This document shows positions 12,386-26,148 of a stretch of DNA of 64,000 bases, piece after piece; position 1 is the stretch's first letter; each line of letters opens with the position of its first letter. The notes beneath the pieces are model-generated. The model saw only the letters and a list, made by a program, of their open reading frames with translations, did no database searches and was not told where the DNA came from. The stretch lies in assembly GCA_964035545.1 (NCBI GenBank), contig CAXIUT010000183.1:248001-312000 (forward strand), in the 5' to 3' direction. This DNA is from Bugula neritina. Its lineage: Eukaryota; Bryozoa; Gymnolaemata; Cheilostomatida; Bugulidae. The position numbers and the translations under genes are program-made.

Positions 12386-13141
12386 CACAGGATAGTTAAG
12401 GGCAACCTTTTAGCTGCAACTGCCTTGCTGAGGTTTGCATTGTAATCATATAAGAATTCAGTACCAGTAAAATAAGATCTCACCTAATTGTGCTAGAGTC
12501 AAAATTTAAAAACTATGTTGTAGATCTTCTTTTTCTCCAGTGTAAGTTTTTTGGAAATTTCAATTTTCATTTTTTTTGCGAAGTTATAGACAAAAAACTG
12601 CCGAATTTTGGCCAGTTTTGCCTGAAAAGCTGACTTTTCAGTACCAGTAAAATATCTCAGCAGCAAAGCATGATATCTGAAAAAAAATTGCACTGCTGGA
12701 ATCCTGAGATATTTCTCCAGTGTAAGTTTTTTTCTTTTTTCAATAACTCTGCTAGATTGCTCATAAATTGGTGATTTATACACTGAAAATGCCATATTTT
12801 CTCATAAGAAACTAGCAGCGCGCAGCACTTCACGCTTCACTGAGCATGTAGGGATGAGAAGATATTGGCGCCTACATAATAATTACAGGCTAGCTAGCTG
12901 GCAGGCTATAATGAATAGCTTGCTTTGTACTTTGTTTATTTAGCACCCATAATGGAATGTTGATAGATAACGCAGCCCTAATGAAGGTTGCTGCTTATTG
13001 GTTGTAGTTTATTCTTAGGCTAAACAATTACAAGTAGGCAACACGCATGCCACCCGCAGAGCAATATTATTCAAGAACCTGAACTACATTTTGAGAGAAA
13101 TTTATGATATTCTTAGTGAGGATGCCCTTAACTATCCTGTG
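12386..13141. mobile_element. MITE copy 2 (756 bp, first in array A)
   Basis: TIRs lie at 12386-12404 and 13123-13141, both exact. Left flank ends TACCGCAA and right flank begins AATATATGG; against the empty site at 9736-9750 this gives a 2-bp duplication, AA. The right flank matches copies 3-7. The left flank matches copies 4-7 only for about 66 bp (from 12320) and then switches to CGCAAAAGACTACAACATAC, so copies 2 and 3 share a recombined left side. The element has GGCCAGTTTTGCC where copies 4-7 have GGCCAATTTTGCC. A 98-codon minus-strand open frame (12499-12795) resembles no family I recognise. Confidence 0.93.
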
Positions 13142-15787
13142 AATATATGGTAAACTACTGAAATATACTGTAACACATTGAAAAATACTGCATCATACTG
13201 AAATATACTGCGACATAATGCAATATTCTGTAACATACTGAGATATGCTGTAGCACACTGAAATACACTACAACTCACTGAAACATACTGCAACATACTG
13301 AAATACACTGTAACATCCTACAACATACTGAAATACACAGTAACATATTGAAATACACTGCAACACATTGAAATATACTGCAACATACCTAAATATACGG
13401 TAATATACTGAAATATACTGTAACACATTGAAAAATACTGCAAGATACTGAAATATACTGTGACACATTGCAATATACTGTAACATACTGAAATATGCTC
13501 AAGCACACTGAAATACACTGCACCTCACTGAAACATACTGCAACATACTGAAAGACACTGCAACATCCTACAACATACTGAAATACACTGCAACATATTG
13601 AAAGACACTGCAAGACAATGAAATATACTGCAACATACTGAAATATACTGTAACACACTGAAATATACTGCAACATATTGAAATACACTGCTACATACTG
13701 AAATATACTGCAACATACTGCAACATACTGAAATACACGGTAACATACTGAAATACACTGCAACAAACTACAACATATTGAAATACACTGCAACACATTG
13801 AAATATACTGCAACATACCTAAATATACGGTAATATAGCGGAAAAAAACTGTAACAGATTGACAAATTCTGCAACATACTGAAATATACTGTAAGACACT
13901 GAAATATACTGCAACATACTGAAATACACTGCTAGATACTGAAATATACTGCAACATACTGCAACAATCTGAAATACACTGTAACATACTGAAATACACT
14001 GCAACAAACTACAACATATTGAAATACACTGCAACACATTGAAATATACTGCAACATGCCTAAATATACGGTAATATACCGAAAAAAAAACTGTGACAGA
14101 TTGAAATATTCCGCAACATACTGAAATAAACTGCAACACACTGAAATACACCGCAAAATACTACCACATACTGAAATACACTGTAACATATTGAAATACA
14201 CTGCAACACTTTGAAATATACTGCAACATACCGAAATATAGGGTAAACTACTAAAATATACTGTAACACTTTGAAAAACAGTGCAACATACTGAAATATA
14301 CTGCGACACTTTGCAATGTACTGTAACATACTGAAATATGCTGTAGCACACTGAAATACACTGCAACTCACTGAAATATACTGCAACATATTGAAATACA
14401 CTGCAACATCCTACAACATGCTAAAATACACTGTAACATATTGAAATACAGTACAACACATTGAAATATACTGCAACATACCGGAATATATGGTAAAGTA
14501 CTGAAATATACTGTAACACACTGAAAAATACTGCAACATACTGAAATATACTGCGACACATTGCAATATACTGCAACATACCAAAATATATGGTAAACTA
14601 CTGAAATATACTTTAACACATAGAAAAATACTGCAACATACTGAAATATACTGTAACACACTGAAATATACTGCAACATACTGAAATACACTGTAACATA
14701 CTGAAATAAACTGTAACATACTGAAATACACTGCAAACATCCTACAACATGCTAAAATACACTGTAACATATTGAAATACAGTACAACACATTGAAATAT
14801 ACTGCAACATACCGGAATATATGGTAAAGTACTGAAATATACTGTAACACACTGAAAAACACTGCAACATACTGAAATATACTGCGACACATTGCAATAT
14901 ACTGCAACATACCAAAATATATGGTAAACTACTGAAATATACTTTAACACATTGAAAAATACTGCAACATACTGAAATATATTGTAACACACTGAAATAT
15001 ACTGCAACATACTGAAATACACTGTAACATACTGAGATAAACTGCAACATACGAAAATATATGGTAAACTACTGAAATATAATTTAACACATTGAAAAAT
15101 CCTGCAACATACTAAAATATACTGTAACACACTGCAAGATACTGCAACATACCGAAATACACTGTAACATAGTGAAACACACTGCAACATACTGCATTAT
15201 ACTGACATACACTGGAACATATTGAAATATACTGCAACATACCTAAATATCCGGTAATATACTGAAATATACTGTAACACATTGAAAAATACTGCAACAT
15301 ACTGAAATACACTGCAACCCACTGAAATACATCGCAAAAGACTACAACATACTGAAATACACTGAAACACACTGAAATATACTCTGACACAATGCAAAAT
15401 ACTGTAACATACTGAAATATGCTGTAGCACACTGAAATACACTGCAACTCACTGAAATATACTGCAACATACTGAAAAACACTGTAACATATTGAGACAT
15501 ACTGCAACATACTGCAACATACTGAAATACACTGTAACATACTGAAATAAATTGCAAAATACTACAACATATTGAAATACACTGCAACACATTGAAATAT
15601 ACTGCAACATACCTAAATATCCGGTAATATACTGAGATATACTGTAACACATTGAAAAATACTGCAACATACTGAAATACACTGCAACCCACTGAAATAC
15701 ATCGCAAAAGACTACAACATACTGAAATACACTGTAACATATTGAAATACACTGCAACACATTGAAATATACTGCAACATACCGCAA
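13142..15787. repeat. Satellite part of array A unit 1
   Basis: Pure 20-bp-monomer satellite. It starts with AATATATGGTAAACTACTG, directly after the MITE, and ends with ATACCGCAA at MITE copy 3. No gene is seen; minus-strand open frames, up to 259 codons, are repeat by-products. Confidence 0.95.
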
Positions 15788-16543
15788 CACAGGATAGTTA
15801 AGGGCAACCTTTTAGCTGCAACTGCCTTGCTGAGGTTTGCATTGTAATCATATAAGAATTCAGTACCAGTAAAATAAGATCTCACCTAATTGTGCTAGAG
15901 TCAAAATTTAAAAACTATGTTGTAGATCTTCTTTTTCTCCAGTGTAAGTTTTTTGGAAATTTCAATTTTCATTTTTTTTGCGAAGTTATAGACAAAAAAC
16001 TGCCGAATTTTGGCCAGTTTTGCCTGAAAAGCTGACTTTTCAGTACCAGTAAAATATCTCAGCAGCAAAGCATGATATCTGAAAAAAAATTGCACTGCTG
16101 GAATCCTGAGATATTTCTCCAGTGTAAGTTTTTTTCTTTTTTCAATAACTCTGCTAGATTGCTCATAAATTGGTGATTTATACACTGAAAATGCCATATT
16201 TTCTCATAAGAAACTAGCAGCGCGCAGCACTTCACGCTTCACTGAGCATGTAGGGATGAGAAGATATTGGCGCCTACATAATAATTACAGGCTAGCTAGC
16301 TGGCAGGCTATAATGAATAGCTTGCTTTGTACTTTGTTTATTTAGCACCCATAATGGAATGTTGATAGATAACGCAGCCCTAATGAAGGTTGCTGCTTAT
16401 TGGTTGTAGTTTAATCTTAGGCTAAACAATTACAAGTAGGCAACACGCATGCCACCCGCAGAGCAATATTATTCAAGAACCTGAACTACATTTTGAGAGA
16501 AATTTATGATATTCTTAGTGAGGATGCCCTTAACTATCCTGTG
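15788..16543. mobile_element. MITE copy 3 (756 bp)
   Basis: TIRs lie at 15788-15806 and 16525-16543. Both flanks match those of copy 2, including the recombined left side, so it was copied with the satellite and not inserted anew. It keeps the GGCCAGTTTTGCC variant of copy 2. Confidence 0.93.
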
Positions 16544-19500
16544 AATATATGGTAAACTACTGAAATATACTGTAACACATTGAAAAATACTGCATCATAC
16601 TGAAATATACTGCGACATAATGCAATATTCTGTAACATACTGAGATATGCTGTAGCACACTGAAATACACTACAACTCACTGAAACATACTGCAACATAC
16701 TGAAATACACTGTAACATCCTACAACATACTGAAATACACAGTAACATATTGAAATACACTGCAACACATTGAAATATACTGCAACATACCTAAATATAC
16801 GGTAATATACTGAAATATACTGTAACACATTGAAAAATACTGCAAGATACTGAAATATACTGTGACACATTGCAATATACTGTAACATACTGAAATATGC
16901 TCAAGCACACTGAAATACACTGCACCTCACTGAAACATACTGCAACATACTGAAAGACACTGCAACATCCTACAACATACTGAAATACACTGCAACATAT
17001 TGAAAGACACTGCAAGACAATGAAATATACTGCAACATACTGAAATATACTGTAACACACTGAAATATACTGCAACATACTGAAATACACTGCTACATAC
17101 TGAAATATACTGCAACATACTGCAACATACTGAAATACACGGTAACATACTGAAATACACTGCAACAAACTACAACATATTGAAATACACTGCAACACAT
17201 TGAAATATACTGCAACATACCTAAATATACGGTAATATAGCGGAAAAAAACTGTAACAGATTGAAAAATTCTGCAACATACTGAAATATACTGCGACACA
17301 TTGCAATATACTGTAACATACTGAAATATGCTCTAGCACACTGAAATACACTGCAACCCACTGAAATATACTGCAACATACGGAAATACACTGCAACACA
17401 TTGAAATACACTGCAACATACCAAAATAAATGGTAAACTACTGAAATATACTTTAACACATTGAAAAATACTGCAAAAACTGAAATATACTGTAACACAC
17501 TGAAATATACTGCAACATACTGAAATACACTGTAACATATTGAAATACACTGCAAGAAACTACAACATATTGAAATACACTGCAACGCATTGAAAGACAC
17601 TGCAACACATTGAAATATACTGCAATATACCAATATATATGGTAAACTGCTGAAATATACTTTAACACATTGAAAAATACTGCAACATACTGAAATATAC
17701 TGTAACACACTGAAATATACTGCAACATACTGAAATACACTGCTAGATACTGAAATATACTGCAACATACTGCAACAATCTGAAATACACCGTAACATAC
17801 TGAAATACACTGCAACAAACTACAACATATTGAAATACACTGCAACACATTGAAATATACTGCAACATACCTGAATATACGGTAATATACCGAGAAAAAA
17901 AACTGTAACAGATTGAAAAATTCTGCAACATACTGAAATAAACTGCAACACACTGAAATACACCGCAAAATACTACAACATACTGAAATACACTGTAACA
18001 TATTGAAATACACTGCAACACGTTGAAATATACTGCAACATACTGAAATATAATATGTTAAACTACTAAAATATACTGTAACACTTTGAAAAACAGTGCA
18101 ACTTACTGAAATATACTGCGACACTTTGCAATGTACTGTAACATGCTGAAATATGCTGTAGCACACTGAAATACACTGCAACTCACTGAAATATACTGCA
18201 ACATATTGAAATACACTGCAACATCCTACAACATGCTAAAATACACTGTAACATATTGAAATACAGTACAACACATTGAAATATACTGCAACATACCGGA
18301 ATATATGGTAAAGTACTGAAATATACTGTAACACACTGAAAAATACTGCAACATACTGAAATATACTGCGACACATTGCAATATACTGCAACATACCAAA
18401 ATATATGGTAAACTACTGAAATATACTTTAACACATTGAAAAATACTGCAACATACTAAAATATACTGTAACACACTGAAATATACTGCAACATACTGAA
18501 ATACACTGTAACATACTGAAATAAACTGCAACATACCAAAATATATGGTAAACTACTGAAATATACTTTAACACATTGAAAAATCCTGCAACATACTAAA
18601 ATATACTGTAACACACTGCAAGATACTGCAACATACCGAAATACACTGTAACATAGTGAAACACACTGCAACATACTGCATTATACTGACATACACTGGA
18701 ACATATTGAAATACACTGCAACACATTGAAAAATACTGCAACATACCGAAATATATGGTAAACTATTGAATTATACTGTAACACATTGAAAAATACTGAA
18801 ACACACTGAAATATACTCTGACACAATGCAAAATACTGTAACATACTGAAATATGCTGTAGCACACTGAAATACACTGCAACTCACTGAAATATACTGCA
18901 ACATACTGAAAAACACTGTAACATATTGAGACATACTGCAACATACTGCAACATACTGAAATACACTGTAACATACTGAAATACATTGCAAAATACTGCA
19001 ACATATTGAAATACACTGCAACACATTGAAATATACTGCAACATACCTAAATATCCGGTAATATACTGAAATATACTGTAACACATTGAAAAATACTGCA
19101 ACATACTGAAATACACTGCAACCCACTGAAATACATCGCAAAAGACTACAACATACTGAAATACACTGAAACACACTGAAATATACTCTGACACAATGCA
19201 AAATACTGTAACATACTGAAATATGCTGTAGCACACTGAAATACACTGCAACTCACTGAAATATACTGCAACATACTGAAAAACACTGTAACATATTGAG
19301 ACATACTGCAACATACTGCAACATACTGAAATACACTGTAACATACTGAAATACATTGCAAAATACTGCAACATATTGAAATACACTGCAACACATTGAA
19401 ATATACTGCAACATACCTAAATATCCGGTAATATACTGAGATATACTGTAACACATTGAAAAATACTGCAACATATTGAAATACACTGCAACCCACTGAA

Positions 19501-19841
19501 ATACATCGCAAAAGACTACAACATACTGAAATACACTGTAACATATTGAAATACACTGCAACACATTGAAATATACTGCAAACTATAGAAATATATGGTA
19601 AACTACTGAAATATACTGTAACACATTGAAAAATACTGCAACATACTGAAACATACTGCAACACATTGCAATATACTGTAACATACTGAAACATGCTGTA
19701 GAACACTGAAATAGACTGCAGCTCACTGAAATATACTGCAACATACTGAAATTCACTGCAGCATCCTACAACATGCTGAAATACACTGTAACATATTGAA
19801 ATACACTGCAACACATTGAAATATACTGCAACATACCGCAA
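16544..19841. repeat. Satellite part of array A unit 2
   Basis: Pure satellite with no gene. It contains the 370-bp tandem pair marked by CACACTGAAATATACTCTG near 18801 and 19171, and the monomer AATATGTTAAAC near 18051, where the register shifts. Confidence 0.95.
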
Positions 19842-20597
19842 CACAGGATAGTTAAGGGCAACCTTTTAGCTGCAACTGCCTTGCTGAGGTTTGCATTGTA
19901 ATCATATAAGAATTCAGTACCAGTAAAATAAGATCTCACCTAATTGTGCTAGAGTCAAAATTTAAAAACTATGTTGTAGATCTTCTTTTTCTCCAGTGTA
20001 ATTTTTTTGGAAATTTCAATTTTCATTTTTTTTGCGAAGTTATAGACAAAAAACTGCCGAATTTTGGCCAATTTTGCCTGAAAAGCTGACTTTTCAGTAC
20101 CAGTAAAATATCTCAGCAGCAAAGCATGATATCTGAAAAAAAATTGCACTGCTGGAATCCTGAGATATTTCTCCAGTGTAAGTTTTTTTCTTTTTTCAAT
20201 AACTCTGCTAGATTGCTCATAAATTGGTGATTTATACACTGAAAATGCCATATTTTCTCATAAGAAACTAGCAGCGCGCAGCACTTCACGCTTCACTGAG
20301 CATGTAGGGATGAGAAGATATTGGCGCCTACATAATAATTACAGGCTAGCTAGCTGGCAGGCTATAATGAATAGCTTGCTTTGTACTTTGTTTATTTAGC
20401 ACCCATAATGGAATGTTGATAGATAACGCAGCCCTAATGAAGGTTGCTGCTTATTGGTTGTAGTTTAATCTTAGGCTAAACAATTACAAGGAGGCAACAC
20501 GCATGCCACCCGCAGAGCAATATTATTCAAGAACCTGAACTACATTTTGAGAGAAATTTATGATATTCTTAGTGAGGATGCCCTTAACTATCCTGTG
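19842..20597. mobile_element. MITE copy 4 (756 bp)
   Basis: TIRs lie at 19842-19860 and 20579-20597. It has the same AA-flanked site as copies 2-7, and its left flank matches the empty sites at 9736, 48881 and 57351 beyond 100 bp. It carries GTGTAATTTTTTTGG where copies 1-3 have GTGTAAGTTTTTTGG, and ACAAGGAGGCAAC where they have ACAAGTAGGCAAC. These variants are shared with copies 5 and 6, which places copy 4 at or near the founder of the later expansion. Confidence 0.93.
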
Positions 20598-23500
20598 AAT
20601 ATATGGTAAACTACTGAAATATACTGTAACACATTGAAAAATACTGCATCATACTGAAATATACTGCGACATAATGCAATATTCTGTAACATACTGAGAT
20701 ATGCTGTAGCACACTGAAATACACTACAACTCACTGAAACATACTGCAACATACTGAAATACACTGTAACATCCTACAACATACTGAAATACACAGTAAC
20801 ATATTGAAATACACTGCAACACATTGAAATATACTGCAACATACCTAAATATACGGTAATATACTGAAATATACTGTAACACATTGAAAAATACTGCAAG
20901 ATACTGAAATATACTGTGACACATTGCAATATACTGTAACATACTGAAATATGCTCAAGCACACTGAAATACACTGCACCTCACTGAAACATACTGCAAC
21001 ATACTGAAATACACTGCAACATCCTACAACATACTGAAATACACTGCAACATATTGAAAGACACTGCAAGACAATGAAATATACTGCAACATACTGAAAT
21101 ATACTGTAACACACTGAAATATACTGCAACATACTGAAATACACTGCTACATACTGAAATATACTGCAACATACTGCAACATACTGAAATACACGGTAAC
21201 ATACTGAAATACACTGCAACAAACTACAACATATTGAAATACACTGCAACACATTGAAATATACTGCAACATACCTAAATATACGGTAATATAGCGGAAA
21301 GAAACTGTAACAGATTGACAAATTCTGCAACATACTGAAATATACTGCGACACATTGCAATATACTGTAACATACTGAAATATGCTCTAGCACACTGAAA
21401 TACACTGCAACCCACTGAAATATACTGCAACATACGGAAATACACTGCAACACATTGAAATACACTGCAACATACCAAAATAAATGGTAAACTACTGAAA
21501 TATACTTTAACACATTGAAAAATACTGCAAAAACTGAAATATACTGTAACACACTGAAATATACTGCAACATACTGAAATACACCGCAAAATACTACAAC
21601 ATACTGAAATACACTGTAACATATTGAAATACACTGCAACACTTTGAAATATACTGCAACATATCGAAATATATGGTAAACTACTAAAATATACTGTAAC
21701 ACTTTGAAAAACAGTGCAACATACTGAAATATACTGCGACACTTTGCAATGTACTGTAACATACTGAAATATGCTGTAGCACACTGAAATACACTGCAAC
21801 TCACTGAAATATACTGCAACATATTGAAATACACTGCAACAGCCTACAACATGCTAAAATACACTGTAACATATTGAAATACAGTACAACACATGGAAAT
21901 ATACTGCAACATACCGGAATATATGGTAAAGTACTGAAATATACTGTAACACACTGAAAAATACTGCAACATACTGAAATATACTGCAACCCACTGAAAT
22001 ACATCGCAAAAGACTACAACATACTGAAATACACTGTAACACACTGAAATATACTGCAACATACTGAAATACACTGAAACATACTGAAATAAACTGCAAC
22101 ATACCAAAATATATTGTAAACTACTGAAATATACTGTAACACACTGAAAAATACTGCAACATACTGAAATATACTGCGACACATTGCAATATACTGCAAC
22201 ATACCAAAATATATGGTAAACTACTGAAATATACTTTAACACATTGAAAATTACTGCAACATACTGAAATATACTGTAACACACTGAAATATACTGCAAC
22301 ACTTTGAAATATACTGCAACATACCGAAATATAATATGTTAAACTACTAAAATATACTGTAACACTTTGAAAAACAGTGCAACTTACTGAAATATACTGC
22401 GACACTTTGCAATGTACTGTAACATGCTGAAATATGCTGTAGCACACTGAAATACACTGCAACTCACTGAAATATACTGCAAAAAATTGAAATACACTGC
22501 AACATCCTACAACATGCTAAAATACACTGTAACATATTTAAATACAGTACAACACATTGAAATATACTGCAACATACCGGAACATATGGTAAAGTACTGA
22601 AATATACTGTAACACACTGAAAAATACTGCAACATACTGAAATATACTGCGACACATTGCAATATACTGCAACATACCAAAATATATGGTAAACTACTGA
22701 AATATACTTTAACACATTGAAAAATACTGCAACATACTGAAATATACTGTAACACACTGAAATATACTGCAACATACTGAAATACACTGTAACATACTGA
22801 AATAAACTGCAACATACCAAAATATATGGTAAACTACTGAAATATACTTTAACACATTGAAAAATCCTGCAACATACTAAAATATACTGTAACACACAGC
22901 AAGATACTGCAACATACCGAAATACACTGTAACATAGTGAAACACACTGCAACATACTGCATTATACTGACATACACTGGAACATATTGAAATACACTGC
23001 AACATCCTACAACATGCTGAAATACGCTGTAACATATTGAAATACACTGCAACACATTGAAAAATACTGCAACATACCGAAATATATGGTAAACTATTGA
23101 ATTATACTGTAACACATTGAAAAATACTGAAACACACTGAAATATACTCTGACACAATGCAAAATACTGTAACATACTGAAATATGCTGTAGCACACTGA
23201 AATACACTGCAACTGACTGAAATATACTGCAACATACTGAAAAACACTGTAACATATTGAGACATATTGCAACATACTGCAACATACTGAAATACACTGT
23301 AACATACTGAAATACATTGCAAAATACTGCAACATATTGAAATACACTGCAACACATTGAAATATACTGCAACATACCTAAATATCCGGTAATATACTGA
23401 AATATACTGTAACACATTGAAAAATACTGCAACATACTGAAATACACTGCAACCCACTGAAATACATCGCAAAAGACTACAACATACTGAAATACACTGT

Positions 23501-25392
23501 AACATATTGAAATACACTGCAACACATTGAAATATACTGCAACCTATAGAAATATATGGTAAACTACTGAAATATACTGTAACACATTGAAAAATACTGC
23601 AACATACTGAAATATACTGTAACACACTGAAATATACTGCAACATACTGAAATACACTGTAACATACTGAAATAAACTGCAACATACTGAAGTACACTGC
23701 AACATCCTACAACATACTGAAATACAATGTAACATATTGAAACACACTGCAACACATTGAAATATACTGCAATGTACCGAATTATATGGTGGACTACTGA
23801 AATATACTGTAACACATTGAAAAATACTGCAAGATACTGAAATATACTGCGACACATTGCAATATACTGTAAGATACTGAAATATGCTACAGCACACTGA
23901 AATACACTGCAACTCACTGAAATATACTGCAAGATATTGAAATACACTGCAACATTCTACAACATGCTGAAACACACTGTAACGTATTGAAATACACTGC
24001 AACACATTGAAATATACAGCAACATACCGAAATAAATGGTAAACTACTGAAATAGACTGTAACACATTGCAAAAGACTGCAACATACTGAAATATACTGC
24101 GACACATTGCAATATACTGTAACATACTGAAATATGCTCTAGCACACTGAAATACACTGCAACTCACTGCAAGATACTGCAACATACCGAAATACACTGT
24201 AACATAGTGAAACACACTGCAACATACTGCATTATACTGACATACACTGGAACATATTGAAATACACTGCAACACATTGAAAAATACTGCAACATACCGA
24301 AATATATGGTAAACTATTGAATTATACTGTAACACATTGAAAAATACTGAAACACACTGAAATATACTCTGACACAATGCAAAATACTGTAACATACTGA
24401 AATATGCTGTAGCACACTGAAATACACTGCAACTCACTGAAATATACTGCAACATACTGAAAAACACTGTAACATATTGAGACATACTGCAACATACTGC
24501 AACATACTGAAATACACTGTAACATACTGAAATACATTGCAAAATACTGCAACATATTGAAATACACTGCAACACATTGAAATATACTGCAACATACCTA
24601 AATATCCGGTTATATACTGAAATATACTGTAACACATTGAAAAATACTGCAACATACTGAAATACACTGCAACCCACTGAAATACATCGCAAAAGACTAC
24701 AACATACTGAAATACACTGAAACACACTGAAATATACTCTGACACAATGCAAAATACTGTAACATACTGAAGTATGCTGTAGCACACTGAAATACACTGC
24801 AACTCACTGAAATATACTGCAACATACTGAAAAACACTGTAACATATTGAGACATACTGCAACATACTGCAACATACTGAAATACACTGTAACATACTGA
24901 AATACATTGCAAAATACTGCAACATATTGAAATACACTGCAACACATTTAAATATACTGCAACATACCTAAATATCCGGTAATATACTGAGATATACTGT
25001 AACACATTGAAAAATACTGCAACATATTGAAATACACTGCAACCCACTGAAATACATCGCAAAAGACTACAACATACTGAAATACACTGTAACATATTGA
25101 AATACACTGCAACACAATGAAATATACTGCAACCTATAGAAATATATGGTAAACTACTGAAATATACTGTAACACATTGAAAAATACTGCAACATACTGA
25201 AACATACTGCAACACATTGCAATATACTGTAACATACTGAAACATGCTGTAGCACACTGAAATAGACTGCAGCTCACTGAAATATACTGCAACATACTGA
25301 AATTCACTGCAGCATCCTACAACATGCTGAAATACACTGTAACATATTGAAATACACTGCAACACATTGAAATATACTGCAACATACCGCAA
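20598..25392. repeat. Satellite part of array A unit 3
   Basis: Pure satellite. Minus-strand open frames reach 417 codons (23544-24797), composed entirely of the repeat-derived motif, and are not proposed as a gene. It includes the monomer GTACCGAATTATATGGTGGAC near 23774, a useful lineage marker that is also present in array B. Confidence 0.95.
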
Positions 25393-26148
25393 CACAGGAT
25401 AGTTAAGGGCAACCTTTTAGCTGCAACTGCCTTGCTGAGGTTTGCATTGTAATCATATAAGAATTCAGTACCAGTAAAATAAGATCTCACCTAATTGTGC
25501 TAGAGTCAAAATTTAAAAACTATGTTGTAGATCTTCTTTTTCTCCAGTGTAATTTTTTTGGAAATTTCAATTTTCATTTTTTTTGCGAAGTTATAGACAA
25601 AAAACTGCCGAATTTTGGCCAATTTTGCCTGAAAAGCTGACTTTTCAGTACCAGTAAAATATCTCAGCAGCAAAGCATGATATCTGAAAAAAAATTGCAC
25701 TGCTGGAATCCTGAGATATTTCTCCAGTGTAAGTTTTTTTCTTTTTTCAATAACTCTGCTAGATTGCTCATAAATTGGTGATTTATACACTGAAAATGCC
25801 ATATTTTCTCATAAGAAACTAGCAGCGCGCAGCACTTCACGCTTCACTGAGCATGTAGGGATGAGAAGATATTGGCGCCTACATAATAATTACAGGCTAG
25901 CTAGCTGGCAGGCTATAATGAATAGCTTGCTTTGTACTTTGTTTATTTAGCACCCATAATGGAATGTTGATAGATAACGCAGCCCTAATGAAGGTTGCTG
26001 CTTATTGGTTGTAGTTTAATCTTAGGCTAAACAATTACAAGGAGGCAACACGCATGCCACCCGCAGAGCAATATTATTCAAGAACCTGAACTACATTTTG
26101 AGAGAAATTTATGATATTCTTAGTGAGGATGCCCTTAACTATCCTGTG
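25393..26148. mobile_element. MITE copy 5 (756 bp)
   Basis: TIRs lie at 25393-25411 and 26130-26148. By eye the sequence matches copy 4 throughout, including GTGTAATTTTTTTGG and ACAAGGAGGCAAC, and the flanks are the same. It was amplified with unit 4. Confidence 0.93.

Larger units (their letters stand above)
12386..15787. repeat. Array A unit 1 (3,402 bp: MITE plus 2,646 bp satellite)
   Basis: The interval from the start of MITE copy 2 to the start of copy 3. It is the shortest unit of the array. Its satellite part matches 9744-12385, which lacks the MITE on its left, at offset 3400-3402. The marker monomer AGCGG with seven A is at 13837-13848 and the ACCG nine-A tract at 14078-14090. One extra A at about 14735 (GCAAACATCC) breaks the 10-bp register. 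Confidence 0.9.
15788..19841. repeat. Array A unit 2 (4,054 bp)
   Basis: MITE copy 3 plus 3,298 bp of satellite. It is 652 bp longer than unit 1. It has the AGCGG seven-A marker at 17239-17250, an ACCGAG eight-A marker near 17890, a register break GCAAAAACTGAAATATAC near 17474, and a 370-bp tandem pair (18811 and 19181). Its right end carries the copy-4-type left flank of the MITE. Confidence 0.88.
19842..25392. repeat. Array A unit 3 (5,551 bp)
   Basis: MITE copy 4 plus 4,795 bp of satellite. Markers include AGCGGAAAGAAACTG at 21293, where one A of the tract has become G, GCAAAAACTGAAATATAC near 21529, and AATATGTTAAAC near 22333. A block of about 450 bp occurs at 22900-23350 and again 1,220 bp later (23102 pairs with 24322). 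Unit 5 repeats this unit at the same length. Confidence 0.9.

Noticed and set aside
12499-12795. 98-codon minus-strand open frame in each MITE as a real gene
   Set aside because: No recognised family, overlaps the internal duplication, frameshifted in copy 1 and truncated to 80 codons in copy 7. Identity among copies 2-6 reflects recent duplication.
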